Source of the DNA: PALSA-129 sp050014595
GTDB taxonomy: Bacteria; Acidobacteriota; Terriglobia; Bryobacterales; Bryobacteraceae
Assembly (NCBI GenBank): GCA_050014595.1
Contig: JBEKDA010000006.1
Location: 73,182-137,181 of the forward strand
Length of the DNA stretch: 64,000 bases
Direction: 5' to 3'
In this document: one piece after another, positions 1 to 8,625 of the stretch
Numbering within the stretch: position 1 is the first letter of the stretch
Layout of the letters: each line of letters starts with the position of its first letter
Translations under genes and position numbers: made by a program
Notes under the pieces: generated by a model
What the model saw: only the letters and a program-made list of their open reading frames with translations
Told to the model about the DNA's origin: nothing
Database searches by the model: none

Positions 1-809
1 GACTTGCCGTCGGCGTCGCCGAACGCCAAGCTGGAGGGCCGCTCAAACAACTCGATGGTGTGGATGGCGTGGCCGTCCGCGCCGTAAATGGCGATGCCCT
101 TCGATACCGTGACGAACAGGTCGCCCTTCTCGTCCACGCGAATGGTGTCCGGCACGCCGGCGAGCGAGCGAATCAGCACGCGTTCGTTGGATGCGCCGCC
201 GCTGTGGTCAAGGTCGTAAGCGCGCACATTGCGCTCGTCGGTATTGACCACGTACAGGGTGCGGCCGTTGGGTGAAAGTGCGATCCCGTTGGGCCGCCCG
301 GCGGGCTTCGCCACCAGCTTCATTTCACCCTTCGGCGGGACGTCGTAGACGCCGTAGAAATCCAGCTCGCGATGGTCGGACTGCTCGCCGAACGCCGGGT
401 CGGTGAAATAGACGTGGTCGTTCTTGCTCACCACCAGATCATTGGGCGCATTCAACCGCTTGCCCTGCCAGCGTTCCGCCAGCACTTCCACGTGTCCGGC
501 TTTATCCGTGCGCGTCACGCGGCGCGCGTGGGTTTCGCAGGTGTAGAGGCGCCCCTGCGCGTCGAAGGCGTTGCCGCTAGGGCCCTGCGCCTCCTCGCGG
601 AAGACCTCCACCTCACTGCCCGGGGTGAATTTATAGAGCTTGCCGGCGGGTGTATCGCTGAAAATCAGAAAACCCTCTTTGGACCACGCGGCGCCTTCGG
701 TGAAGGTAAAGCCCTTGCCAATGACCTGGACGGAACTCTTGGAGTAATCCTGGCCGGAAGCGAGTACGCCGAACGCGGCGGCCAGACAGATTCCCAGAGC
801 GCGGGTCAT
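1..809 (-). CDS. SMP-30/gluconolactonase-like beta-propeller protein, partial (C-terminus beyond window)
   Basis: Translating the minus strand from the ATG at 809 gives an open frame to the window edge. It opens with a hydrophobic signal-like stretch (MTRALGICLAAAFGVLASGQ). Motifs typical of the SMP-30/gluconolactonase/LRE family follow: EGAAWSKEGFLIFSDTP near residue 35, NAPNDLVV near 105, and RPNGIALSPNGRTLYV near 155. In the family the Glu, Asn and Asp of such motifs bind a divalent metal, and members hydrolyse lactones in a six-bladed propeller. The signal peptide suggests a periplasmic product. The start lies immediately next to the stop of the BON gene, so the two are probably co-transcribed. 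The exact substrate cannot be read from sequence. Confidence 0.85.
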   Translation of the reverse strand, partial: MTRALGICLAAAFGVLASGQDYSKSSVQVIGKGFTFTEGAAWSKEGFLIFSDTPAGKLYKFTPGSEVEVFREEAQGPSGNAFDAQGRLYTCETHARRVTRTDKAGHVEVLAERWQGKRLNAPNDLVVSKNDHVYFTDPAFGEQSDHRELDFYGVYDVPPKGEMKLVAKPAGRPNGIALSPNGRTLYVVNTDERNVRAYDLDHSGGASNERVLIRSLAGVPDTIRVDEKGDLFVTVSKGIAIYGADGHAIHTIELFERPSSLAFGDADGK

Positions 810-1103
810 TTATCCGCGCTTCTTGATCTCGATCTGGTTGACCACGCTCTTGACGCCTTTCACCTTCTTGGCGATTTTGGTGGCCTTATCCTTTTGCATC
901 TGTGTTTCCACAACGCCCCCCAGCGTCACCTTGCCGTCTTTGACATCCACCTTGAGGGCGCCACCCTTCACGTCGACATCCTGCGCCAGCTTGATGCGGA
1001 CGTTGTCGTAAATGGCGTCGTCGGAAACCGGTTTGTCCGCGGCCAGGCAGAGGCCGGCCAGCAGGAAAAACACCAACAGCGAAGCGCAAGTTTTAAGAAT
1101 CAT
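810..1103 (-). CDS. BON domain protein, secreted
   Basis: This 97-residue protein has a signal peptide (about residues 1-21, ending LCLAAD) followed by a single BON domain. The domain shows the usual pattern: DAIYDNVRIKLAQD, then a KVDVKDGKVTLGGVV strand-turn, then the helix KATKIAKKVKGVKSVVNQI. BON domains are periplasmic or outer-membrane-associated modules that bind lipid or maintain the envelope (OsmY and Kbp families). The start codon lies 11 bases inside the 3' end of era, so it is the distal part of the phoH-ybeY-corC-era run, and it is followed at once by the gluconolactonase-like gene. Confidence 0.85.
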   Translation of the reverse strand: MILKTCASLLVFFLLAGLCLAADKPVSDDAIYDNVRIKLAQDVDVKGGALKVDVKDGKVTLGGVVETQMQKDKATKIAKKVKGVKSVVNQIEIKKRG

Positions 1104-2007
1104 CCTTACCGGCCATTGTACGCCAGTCCAGCGTATTCAGGAAGGCGGCCTGCTCGCGCCAGCCGGCCTCGACGCGCACGTGCAGATCCAGATAGATCTT
1201 CACGCCGAACAGACGCTCCATCTCTTGGCGCGCCAGAGTGCCGATTTTCTTGAGCATGGCGCCCTTGGCGCCGATCACGATGGCCTTCTGGCCCGGCCGC
1301 TCCACGCGGATGGTGGCGAAGATGCGCGTGAGCCTGGCGGTCTCCTCCCATTGGTCCACCGATACCGTCACCGAATGGGGCACCTCCTGGCGTGTGGCGG
1401 CGAGTACCTTCTCGCGAATCAGCTCGGCCGCCAGGAAGCGTTCGGGCTGGTCGGTGACGTAATCCTCTGGGAAGTAGGCCGGCCCTTCCGGCAAGCGGCG
1501 AAGGATCACTTTGCGCAATTCGTCGAGCCCCTTGCACCGCAGGGCTGAGACCGGAACGTAGTCGGCGAATTCGTGCGTGGCCTTGTACTGCTCGATCAGC
1601 GGCAGCAGCAGGGCCTTGTCTTTGAGGAGATCCACCTTGTTGAGGACCAGCACCACCGGCGTGCCAGTCTTATGGACCAGGTCCGCGGCGCGCTGATCCT
1701 GGATGCCGAATTCTGCCGTCGCGTCCACCAGGAGCAGCAACAGGTCGCGCTCCTCCAGGGAATTGCGCACGGTGTCCATCAGGCGCTTGTTGAGCTGCGA
1801 ATCGGCCTTGTGAATTCCGGGCGTATCGATGAATACGATTTGCGCGCCGTCGAGCGTCAGCACGCCCTGTATGGCGGTGCGCGTGGTCTGGGGCTTGTCC
1901 GCGACGATGGCCACCTTCTGGCCCACTAGGGCATTCAACAGCGTGGATTTCCCAGCGTTGGGACGTCCGACCAGCGAGACGAATCCCGACTTGAAATGTT
2001 CTTTCAT
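1093..2007 (-). CDS. era: GTPase Era
   Basis: Era is a 304-residue GTPase that binds 16S rRNA near its 3' end and helps 30S maturation. The G1 motif is GRPNAGKSTLLNAL (residues 11-24), G3 is DTPGIHK, and G4 is NKVD. The C-terminal half carries a KH domain with the VIGAKGAMLKKIG loop. Length fits the family (about 300). I chose the ATG at 2007 because upstream in-frame codons lie inside corC and this ATG overlaps the corC stop as ATGA, which indicates translational coupling. The neighbours phoH, ybeY and corC are classic genomic partners in ribosome maturation. Confidence 0.97.
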   Translation of the reverse strand: MKEHFKSGFVSLVGRPNAGKSTLLNALVGQKVAIVADKPQTTRTAIQGVLTLDGAQIVFIDTPGIHKADSQLNKRLMDTVRNSLEERDLLLLLVDATAEFGIQDQRAADLVHKTGTPVVLVLNKVDLLKDKALLLPLIEQYKATHEFADYVPVSALRCKGLDELRKVILRRLPEGPAYFPEDYVTDQPERFLAAELIREKVLAATRQEVPHSVTVSVDQWEETARLTRIFATIRVERPGQKAIVIGAKGAMLKKIGTLARQEMERLFGVKIYLDLHVRVEAGWREQAAFLNTLDWRTMAGKDDS

Positions 2008-3245
2008 AGAGCTACCGTTTGCGACCTGCTGATGCGCACCTGTTCCACCCGTTGATCGTCGCTGGCCAGCACTTCGATGCGCACGCCATCGCGATCCACC
2101 GACTCGCCGCGTTTTGGAACCCGCCCCAGCCACTCGCTGACCAGCCCGCCCACGGTGGTCGATTCGATATCCTCTTCGCGGTGGAACGACTCCAGCAAAT
2201 GGCCCAGGCGGTCCAGTTCGAAACTGCCGGAAACGATATAGCGGCCGTTGCCCTCTTCGGTGACGTCGCTCGAGGGCTCGTGTTCATCGCGGATCTCTCC
2301 GATGATGACTTCCAGCAAATCTTCCATGGTGGCGAGGCCGGCGGTGTTGCCGTACTCGTCCACCACGATCACCATGTGGGTGCTCTCCTGCTGCATCTGG
2401 CGCATCAGGTTGTGCACCGGTTTGCTCTCCGGCACGAACTTCAGAGGCCGCAGCAGCTCGCGCACGGACCGGCCGGCGCGCTCTTCTTCCTTCAGCTCGA
2501 ACATGTCGCGGACGTGCACGAAGCCGATGACCTGGTCGATATTCTGCTCGAAGACCGGTATGCGCGAGAATTGCTCGGTGATGACGAGTTGCCGCAACTG
2601 TTCGAGCGTGGCGTCGGCCGAAATCGCCACAATATTGGGCCGCGGGGTCATCACTTCCCGCACCACTTTGTCGCCGAACTCCACCACCGATTGGATCAGT
2701 TTGCGGTCCTGCTCCTCGATCAGCCCTTCTTCGGCGCCGGCGGAAATCAAGGCGTCGATGTTTTCGGCGGGCGTGGGCTCCTCTTCTTGCTTGTCGGTGC
2801 CGTCGGCGAGATCGATCAGCGATTGGAAGAATCCCAGCACGGCCACCAACGGCCGGGCCGGCCAGGCAATGGCACGCAGCAATGGCGCCAGGGGCAGCAG
2901 CCACCGCGCCGACGTACGGCGGTAGAGAAGCTGCGGGATGGCATAAGAGGCCGCCATCATCGTGAGCCACGCGCCCACCGCCGCCTGCCAGAACGAGCCG
3001 GCCTGCCAGGCCAGAAACAACACGCCCAGCAAAACCAGCAGCGTGTGTTTGATGACCGAAAAGATTGCCGCGCCGTTTTCGGTCTCGAATCCCAGCCGGT
3101 CTTCCAGGGTTTCCTTGAAGAATTTCACCGACGGCAGATCGCGCGGCCGCAGCCGCATGCTTTCCAGGTAGAGCAACTGCACAAACGTCACCAGCGCGAG
3201 CACGGGAATTGCCGCCAGTGTCGAGAGCACGACGGCCAGCATCAT
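2004..3245 (-). CDS. CNNM/CorC-HlyC family protein with paired CBS domains
   Basis: This 413-residue membrane protein has an N-terminal membrane region with segments at about 5-25, 65-85, 87-108 and 120-140. Two CBS domains follow: VMTPRPNIVAISADATLEQL at about 195, and the ESTHMVIVVDEYGNTAGLAT block at about 295. The C-terminal CorC_HlyC domain has the pattern SGSFELDRLGHLL. The family is linked to magnesium or cobalt efflux, though many members are annotated as hemolysins without direct evidence. The start overlaps the ybeY stop and the stop overlaps the era start, both as ATGA. The N-terminal membrane domain looks divergent from typical DUF21. Confidence 0.92.
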   Translation of the reverse strand: MMLAVVLSTLAAIPVLALVTFVQLLYLESMRLRPRDLPSVKFFKETLEDRLGFETENGAAIFSVIKHTLLVLLGVLFLAWQAGSFWQAAVGAWLTMMAASYAIPQLLYRRTSARWLLPLAPLLRAIAWPARPLVAVLGFFQSLIDLADGTDKQEEEPTPAENIDALISAGAEEGLIEEQDRKLIQSVVEFGDKVVREVMTPRPNIVAISADATLEQLRQLVITEQFSRIPVFEQNIDQVIGFVHVRDMFELKEEERAGRSVRELLRPLKFVPESKPVHNLMRQMQQESTHMVIVVDEYGNTAGLATMEDLLEVIIGEIRDEHEPSSDVTEEGNGRYIVSGSFELDRLGHLLESFHREEDIESTTVGGLVSEWLGRVPKRGESVDRDGVRIEVLASDDQRVEQVRISRSQTVAL

Positions 3246-3688
3246 GGCCGCACCCGCTCGATCAATCCGTGGGCCAGCCCCAGACGCACCCGCCAGCGCT
3301 TCTCGGCACGGGCCATGCGGCCGTTGTCGGCTTCGTGGTCCATGCCCATCAGGTGCAGCACGCCGTGGAGCATCAGGATCGAGACTTCCTGCTCCACGGT
3401 GTGGCCGAACTCACGGGCCTGCGCGCGCGCGCGCTGAAAAGAGATGGCGATATCGCCGAGCGATGCCGGGCCCGCGCTCGCGAACGACAGGACATCCGTC
3501 GCGCAATCCTTGCCTCGGAACTCCTTGTTCAATCGACGCAATTCCGCATCGCCCGCAATCAGGCAATCGAAGGCCCGCCCCTTGGTGACTTCCGCCTGGA
3601 CTTTGCGCGCGAACCGCTCCACCACGCGGCGGCGGAAATCCGGTGGCACGCGGCGGAATATTGCGGTACTGGGTTCGGGTGACGGCAT
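3242..3688 (-). CDS. ybeY: endoribonuclease YbeY (16S rRNA 3' end maturation)
   Basis: YbeY is a single-strand-specific zinc endoribonuclease needed for 16S rRNA 3' processing and late 70S quality control. The 148-residue product carries the signature HGVLHLMGMDHE, with three zinc-binding His residues, and the upstream block AELRRLNKEFRGKDCATDVLSF typical of the family. Length is normal (about 150). It begins 8 bases after the phoH stop and its stop overlaps the next gene's ATG. The position between phoH and the corC/era pair matches the conserved bacterial order. Confidence 0.96.
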   Translation of the reverse strand: MPSPEPSTAIFRRVPPDFRRRVVERFARKVQAEVTKGRAFDCLIAGDAELRRLNKEFRGKDCATDVLSFASAGPASLGDIAISFQRARAQAREFGHTVEQEVSILMLHGVLHLMGMDHEADNGRMARAEKRWRVRLGLAHGLIERVRP

Positions 3689-3696
3689 CGGGAAGC

Positions 3697-4737
3697 TCAG
3701 GCTTGCGGAATGTCCTCGGCGGCGGGCGCGTCCATCTCGCCCAGCTTCGCTTCCGGCTCGCCCAGCTTCAAGGTGAGCTGCCGGGCCGCGCCAGTGGTTT
3801 CGTTGTACCGCTCGTAGGCTTTGACGATGCGCTGCACCAGCGTGTGGCGCACCACGTCGCGCTCGTCGAACTGCACGAAGCTGATGCCTTCCACGCCCTT
3901 GAGCACTTCCACCGCGTGAATCAGGCCGCTCATCCGTCCGGTGGGCAGGTCGATCTGGGTGATGTCGCCGTTCACCACCATTTTGGAGTTGAAGCCCTGG
4001 CGGGTGATCACCATCTTCATCTGTTCCTGTGTGCTGTTCTGGGCTTCGTCCAGAATGATGAAGCTGTCGTTCAACGTGCGGCCGCGCATAAACGCGATGG
4101 GCGCGATTTCAATCACGTTGCGCTCCAGCAGTTTCTCCACGCGCTCGCTATCGAGCATGTCGTAGAGCGCATCGTACAGCGGGCGCAGGTAGGGGTCCAC
4201 CTTTTCCTGCAAAGTGCCCGGCAGAAAGCCCAGGCGTTCGCCGGCTTCCACCGCCGGCCGCGTCAGGATGATGCGCGCCACCTGTTTGTTGATGAGCGCG
4301 GAGATTGCCATGGCCACCGCCAGGTAGGTCTTGCCGGTGCCCGCCGGCCCAATGCCGAATACCAGGTCGTTGCGCTCAATGGCTTCCAGGTAGCGCCGCT
4401 GATTGACGGTTTTCGGCGCCAGGATCTTCTTGCCGAAGTTGCGCTGCTTGCCGCTCGAGACCAGCGCGCGCAGGCTCACTTCCGGATCGGCGGTCACCAC
4501 CCGCAGGTAGCTGTTGAGGTCGCCGTTGTTGAAGACGCAGCCTTCCCGCACCAGCGCGTTGTAATCCTCCAGGATGTTTTCGGCGCGAGAGACCGACGCG
4601 GTCTCGCCTTCGATTTCGAGATTGTTGTCCACCAGTTGGGTATGGACGCCCAACCCGGATTCGATCAGGCGGATATTCTCATCGCGGGTGCCAAAGAGGC
4701 TTTCGACGCCTCGGCTGATACGCACACTGGCTTTCAT
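3697..4737 (-). CDS. phoH: PhoH-like ATPase (YbeZ)
   Basis: This is a P-loop ATPase of the PhoH family, which works with YbeY in RNA metabolism. The Walker A motif is GPAGTGKTYLAVAMA at about residue 138, the Walker B-like motif is FIILDEAQNST, and the family segments ARIILTRPAVEAGERLGFLPG and GFNSKMVVNGDITQID are both present. An N-terminal KH-like region runs from MKASVRISRG to about residue 90. I place the start at 4737, giving 346 residues, because the open frame upstream of it is compositionally unlike the family. The upstream in-frame ATG at 4833 is a less likely start. It is first in the phoH-ybeY-corC-era unit. Confidence 0.94.
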   Translation of the reverse strand: MKASVRISRGVESLFGTRDENIRLIESGLGVHTQLVDNNLEIEGETASVSRAENILEDYNALVREGCVFNNGDLNSYLRVVTADPEVSLRALVSSGKQRNFGKKILAPKTVNQRRYLEAIERNDLVFGIGPAGTGKTYLAVAMAISALINKQVARIILTRPAVEAGERLGFLPGTLQEKVDPYLRPLYDALYDMLDSERVEKLLERNVIEIAPIAFMRGRTLNDSFIILDEAQNSTQEQMKMVITRQGFNSKMVVNGDITQIDLPTGRMSGLIHAVEVLKGVEGISFVQFDERDVVRHTLVQRIVKAYERYNETTGAARQLTLKLGEPEAKLGEMDAPAAEDIPQA

Positions 4738-5040
4738 GGGGTGGATGCTGGATACCTCCGGGAAATTACGAGACAGGAAAGTACGTTCCGATGGAAGCGG
4801 TTCGATCGTTCGACAACCCGCTCGCGCGGGCATCTGAAAACCATCTGGGAGTATTATACCGCGCTCGAAAGGCTATACGATTTCTGCCGGAGGGGTCAAT
4901 TTTCCGGTTGCCTGACGTAACGCCCGGGTTTCTCCTGAAAGGCCATCTGCTCCGAGGGGGCCAGCGCCGCGCTACTGGGCTGGAATGGTAGTGGCGCAGT
5001 GTCCGGGTCGGCAACGATCCGGGAGTCGCGCAACTTCGGT

Positions 5041-5220
5041 CTATAACTGCGGCGTTAATCGCGGGGTGATGCAGACCAAGAGATCCCGGATCTCAACGTT
5101 GACCAGTTTTTCCTGCATTGCCACCATGGCGTCTCTGTAGTCCGAGGGCAGAACTGTTCGCACCGCATTGCCGTCTTTCAGCCGGCAATTCGCCTGAATG
5201 GCACTGGAGTTGCTGCCCAT
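5041..5220 (-). CDS. possible small protein or gene remnant (59 aa)
   Basis: An ATG at 5220 opens a 59-residue frame whose amino-acid use looks protein-like, including VRTVLPSDYRDAMVAMQEK and LVNVEIRDLLVCI. The same frame stays open for about 17 codons upstream before a stop, without another good start, so this may be the 3' end of a decayed gene rather than an intact one. No Shine-Dalgarno sequence is visible ahead of the ATG. I do not recognise the family. It is listed because it is the only coding-like signal in an otherwise empty stretch. Confidence 0.3.
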   Translation of the reverse strand: MGSNSSAIQANCRLKDGNAVRTVLPSDYRDAMVAMQEKLVNVEIRDLLVCITPRLTPQL

Positions 5221-5454
5221 GACGATGACGCTGGCGATTTGCGCTAATCCGTTTGTGGGGTCTTGGACCAGCTATGAAGGTAGCGGTGGTCTCTGGAGCG
5301 ATTCAAGAACACGGGCAAGAACTGGCTGGGGCATTCGCTGTGTTGAGCCCTGGGAACATCCGAATTCGTCGCGAGGCCCTTTTGTAGGAATTCAAACACG
5401 ATTCTAGCGGTGGGCTATTGAGACTCGCGAAGGACGGTTACACTCGGCGGGTTT

Positions 5455-5575
5455 TGTGGGCAGGATGGTATCCTGCGCACGGATTGGCGACCGGCGCCGG
5501 GTGGCCGTTTGCAAGCGTCTCAAGGCGGGTTACCAACCCGCAACAGGTTGCCAACCTGCCCCGCAAGCCGGCATC
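5455..5575. repeat. dispersed GC-rich hairpin repeat (REP-like), copy A
   Basis: The stretch contains CAGGATGGTATCCTG, a near-perfect palindrome, then a GATTGGCGACCGGC segment and the inverted words GGGTTACCAACCC and CAGGTTGCCAACCTG. The same word order in reverse orientation (CAGGATACCATCCTG next to GGTTGCCAACC) occurs at about 10270-10360. The repeated hairpin design, intergenic position and lack of coding signal suggest a REP-like family. Confidence 0.6.
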
Positions 5576-5619
5576 TTTCGTCACTGTATTTTGCGAGCCT
5601 CTATCGAGCGCCCTTTCCC

Positions 5620-6186
5620 CTACGTTCCGCCGCGCCCCACCGCATGCACCACAATCTCCACCTTATCCCCCACGCGCAGCAGCAGCATGCTGGGGTTCTT
5701 CATGCCCCACTTCTGATACGGCACCGTGAACCGCAGCGTGGCGGTATAAACCCCGCCGCTCGCATCCACGTCCGCCGGAATCAGCATCTCATGCCCCGCC
5801 CCGTGGATGCTGAACGCGCCATGCACTTCGACCTGCGAGTGGCCTTGCGCCGCCACTTTGCCGTCCACGCGGTCGGGACGGAAGACGATTTCCGGGAAGC
5901 GCGCGCTCTCCAGAACCTCGCTGGTCATGCGCCGGTCGCGCGACGCATTGCCGCTCGTTCCGCTGGCCGTGTCCACCACCAGTTCCCCGGATGCCTTGCC
6001 GGTGGCCCCGTCGAAGCGAAATTCGCCCCGCGTCAACTGGAAGGTTCCATGTACCGTGTGCAGCACGTCGCCCACCGTAAACTCCACTTTGGTATCCGCC
6101 GGTCCGAAGCGCAGCGCTAGGTCCTGCGCAACTGCCGCCCCTGCCCAGGCAATCGCCACCGCCGCCCATCGCGCCATCATTTTCAT
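5620..6186 (-). CDS. YceI family protein, periplasmic
   Basis: The 188-residue product has a signal peptide (about residues 1-20, cleaved after AVAQ) and a YceI-like lipocalin-type barrel. Recognisable YceI landmarks are TKVEFTVGDVLHTVHGTF near the start, SGELVVDTASGTSGNASRD with the conserved R-D pair, the FPEIVFRP strand, and GAFSIHGAGHEM. YceI proteins bind polyprenoid or amide lipids in the periplasm and are often induced at high pH. The start overlaps the stop of the upstream FAD oxidoreductase as ATGA, so the two are translationally coupled. The pairing with a geranylgeranyl-reductase-like enzyme fits an isoprenoid ligand, which is inference. Confidence 0.88.
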   Translation of the reverse strand: MKMMARWAAVAIAWAGAAVAQDLALRFGPADTKVEFTVGDVLHTVHGTFQLTRGEFRFDGATGKASGELVVDTASGTSGNASRDRRMTSEVLESARFPEIVFRPDRVDGKVAAQGHSQVEVHGAFSIHGAGHEMLIPADVDASGGVYTATLRFTVPYQKWGMKNPSMLLLRVGDKVEIVVHAVGRGGT

Positions 6187-7241
6187 ATGGCCGCTCCGGT
6201 GTGATACGCCAGCATCCCGGCAAACAGCGGTGGGTGCCAGGCCATCGCGCCGATCACCCCGCGCCGCAGGCGCGCGCTGCGGTCCAGCAGCAGCATCAGC
6301 CGCGCCATCAACCCCGGCCGCCGTCCCACGCGGCGATGCTCGCTCTCATACAGAGAGAGGTCGCCCCGCTCCAGCGCCGCGGCCAGTGCCGCGGCCTGCT
6401 GGAACAACAGGCACAGCCCTTGGCCCGTGATGGCGTCCACCGAACCGGAAGCGTCACCCACCAGCGCCACGTTGCCGCGCCACACCGCACGCAGCCGGCG
6501 TGAGGCCGAAACCGCGCCGCGCTCCCCCGGCAGCGGCGCCAGATTCCCCACCCGCCGCCCGACCGCCGGAAACTGTGCCAGCGCCTCGCCCAACCGAAGC
6601 TGCGGATCGCTCGAAATCAGCACCACGCAAACTTCGTCCTCCGCCACCGGCGTGATGTAAAGCTGGCAGCGGTGGCCCCAATGGATCTCCATGAACTCGG
6701 TCCACGGCGCCATCCGGTAATGGCGGCGGAAGCCGTAGCGCAGGCTCTGCCGCTTGCAGGCGTCGAGGCCAGCCCAGCGGCGAACGCGCGAATGCCCGCC
6801 ATCCGCACCCACAATCCAGCGCGCCGCCACGCGCTCTCCCGCCGCGTGAACTCGCTCGCCATCCATCCCCGTCACCACGCTGCCCCACGCCAGCCGCACC
6901 CCCGCCCGCGCCGCTTGGTCGATCAGCGCCTGGTGCAGCGTCGTCCGCCGTATCCCCAGCCCTGACCCGCGCGCAAACCGCGCTTCCACCGACGTTGCGC
7001 CTTCGCAAAAGCGGATGCCCGGAAAACGCCGCCCCGGTGCACTCTCCAGGTCGAGCCCCAGCGCTCGCGCCGCCGCCAGTCCATCCGGCATGATCCCTTC
7101 GCCGCAGGGCTTATCGATCGGGGGCCGCTCGGCATCCGCCACGGTCACATCCAGGCCGCGTCGCCGCGCGGCAATCGCGGCAGCGAGGCCTGCCGGGCCG
7201 CCGCCGATAATGAATAGATCGGTGGAAGAAGGAAGAATCAT
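6183..7241 (-). CDS. FAD-dependent oxidoreductase, geranylgeranyl reductase-like
   Basis: This 352-residue flavoprotein has the dinucleotide-binding motif DLFIIGGGPAGLAAAIAARR at residues 8-27 and the DKPCGEGIMPDG motif at about 43, typical of the geranylgeranyl reductase/FixC-like group. A second FAD motif, GNVALVGDASGSVDAITGQG, lies at about residue 255. Such enzymes reduce isoprenoid double bonds or hydroxylate aromatics; the substrate here is unknown. It sits 4 bases downstream of the aminotransferase gene and overlaps the YceI start by 4 bases, so aminotransferase, reductase and YceI form one transcription unit. Confidence 0.88.
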   Translation of the reverse strand: MILPSSTDLFIIGGGPAGLAAAIAARRRGLDVTVADAERPPIDKPCGEGIMPDGLAAARALGLDLESAPGRRFPGIRFCEGATSVEARFARGSGLGIRRTTLHQALIDQAARAGVRLAWGSVVTGMDGERVHAAGERVAARWIVGADGGHSRVRRWAGLDACKRQSLRYGFRRHYRMAPWTEFMEIHWGHRCQLYITPVAEDEVCVVLISSDPQLRLGEALAQFPAVGRRVGNLAPLPGERGAVSASRRLRAVWRGNVALVGDASGSVDAITGQGLCLLFQQAAALAAALERGDLSLYESEHRRVGRRPGLMARLMLLLDRSARLRRGVIGAMAWHPPLFAGMLAYHTGAAI

Positions 7242-7245
7242 CAGG

Positions 7246-8625
7246 TCAGATATTGGCGGCGCGCCGCGCCATCCCCAGGGCTTCGGACCAGAACCGAGCG
7301 GAGGAATGCGCCAGGTCCACCACCGCGCGAACAGCCGTAACGAACTCGCCCACCTGCTTCTCGGTGACCACCAGCGGTGGCGCCACCTTTAGCACCAGAA
7401 ACTGGTTGCCGCAGATCTGCGTCAGGATGCGGTGGTCGCGGAACAACCGCATCACCAGCACCTGCCCGAACATCGCCGGATGAATGCGCTGGAAAGCTTC
7501 GTAGGCCACCCGCAGCCGAAGCTGTCCCGGCGGTTGGAACTCGATCCCGGAGAGCATCCCGACCCCGCGCACGGCCTTCACCATGTCGTACGGCGCCAGC
7601 CCTTCGGAGAGCTTGTGGCGCAGAAGGGCGCCCAGCCGCGCCGCGCGCTCGCCCAGGGATTCGTGTTCCAGGACATCCAGCGTCGCCAGGCCCGCCCGCA
7701 TCGCCAGCGCGTTTTCGCCGAACGTCGAGGCGTGGATGAACGCGCGCTTGAGCGAGCTGAAGACCGAGTCCGAAACCGCTTTCGACATCAGCACCGCGCC
7801 CACCGGCACCAGCCCCCCGGAGAGCGCTTTGGCCAGCACCAGCATGTCCGGCTCCACCTGGTAGCGGTGCGCCGCCAGAAAGGTTCCGCTGCGGTACATG
7901 CCGGTTTGCACTTCATCCAGCACCAGCAGCGAGCCGTACCGCCGGCAGAGCAGCTCGGCGGCCGCCAGGTAGTCCGCGGGCGGCACGCGAATGCCGTTTT
8001 CCGACTGCACCGGCTCCACGAAAAACGCGGCGAACTTCCTGGTGGCGAGATGGCGTTCCAACGCTTCCAGATCGCCGAAGGGCACGCCTTCGGCGCCGTG
8101 CAGCATGGGGCCGAATCCTTCCCGCCAGAAACTGTCGCTCATCAGCGAGAGCGCGCCGCACGTCAGCCCGTGAAAGCCGCCCTCGGCGTAGAGCAACCCG
8201 GCGCGGCCGGTGTGTGCCCGCGCGAACTTGATGGCAGCCTCGATCCCCTCGCTGCCCGAGCTCGTAAAAAACACGCGGTGCATCCGTCCGCCGGCCCGTT
8301 CGACCAGCCGCGCCGCCAGCTCCCCGGCCAGTTCCGGAACATGGCTCTGCAGCATCGCCGGCCCCGACCGGTCCAGCTCCTCTTTCAATGCCGCCACGAT
8401 GGCGGGATGGTTGTGCCCGGCGTTGTGCACCGAGTACCCCGACAGGAAATCCAGGATCCGCCGTCCGTCGGACGTAAACAGCTCGCACCCCGAGCAACGC
8501 TCGTAATTCGCGTTCATCTGCAACAGGTCGAGCAGGCGGACCCATTGCGGATTGACGTGCTCCGCGTAGAGGCTGCCGGCTGAGGGCACTGGATTGGGGG
8601 CGGTCATCTCGATTTGGCTTTGCAT
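7246..8625 (-). CDS. class III PLP-dependent aminotransferase
   Basis: The product is about 459 residues and matches fold-type I class III aminotransferases (ornithine, acetylornithine and 4-aminobutyrate group). Landmarks are FFTSSGSEGIEAAIKFAR for the phosphate cup, SLLVLDEVQTGMYRSG for the Asp that binds the pyridine nitrogen, and LAKALSGGLVPVGAVL with the Schiff-base Lys. I chose the ATG at 8625 because GGAAGTGGAG precedes it; alternatives are 8607 and 8649. The amino-group donor and acceptor cannot be read from sequence. It is first in an operon with the FAD reductase and YceI genes. Confidence 0.87.
   Translation of the reverse strand: MQSQIEMTAPNPVPSAGSLYAEHVNPQWVRLLDLLQMNANYERCSGCELFTSDGRRILDFLSGYSVHNAGHNHPAIVAALKEELDRSGPAMLQSHVPELAGELAARLVERAGGRMHRVFFTSSGSEGIEAAIKFARAHTGRAGLLYAEGGFHGLTCGALSLMSDSFWREGFGPMLHGAEGVPFGDLEALERHLATRKFAAFFVEPVQSENGIRVPPADYLAAAELLCRRYGSLLVLDEVQTGMYRSGTFLAAHRYQVEPDMLVLAKALSGGLVPVGAVLMSKAVSDSVFSSLKRAFIHASTFGENALAMRAGLATLDVLEHESLGERAARLGALLRHKLSEGLAPYDMVKAVRGVGMLSGIEFQPPGQLRLRVAYEAFQRIHPAMFGQVLVMRLFRDHRILTQICGNQFLVLKVAPPLVVTEKQVGEFVTAVRAVVDLAHSSARFWSEALGMARRAANI

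Larger units (their letters stand above)
4738..5619. other. long intergenic region with one 59-residue open frame and a repeat
   Basis: This stretch of about 880 bases has no convincing gene. It contains the promoter region of the phoH operon at its left end. A minus-strand open frame lies at 5041-5220. A dispersed hairpin repeat at about 5455-5575 resembles the one near 10.3 kb. Short frames on the plus strand at 5198-5407 and 5418-5729 have composition typical of random high-GC frames and are not called. Confidence 0.6.

Noticed and set aside
372..1253. Long plus-strand frame of 293 codons across the gluconolactonase-like, BON and era genes
   Set aside because: It is antisense to three well-supported minus-strand genes and has the His/Arg/Ala-rich composition typical of high-GC shadow frames.
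2019..3437. 472-codon plus-strand frame antisense to the CorC-like gene and ybeY
   Set aside because: The opposite strand encodes clear CBS, CorC_HlyC and YbeY motifs; this frame has no recognisable domain.
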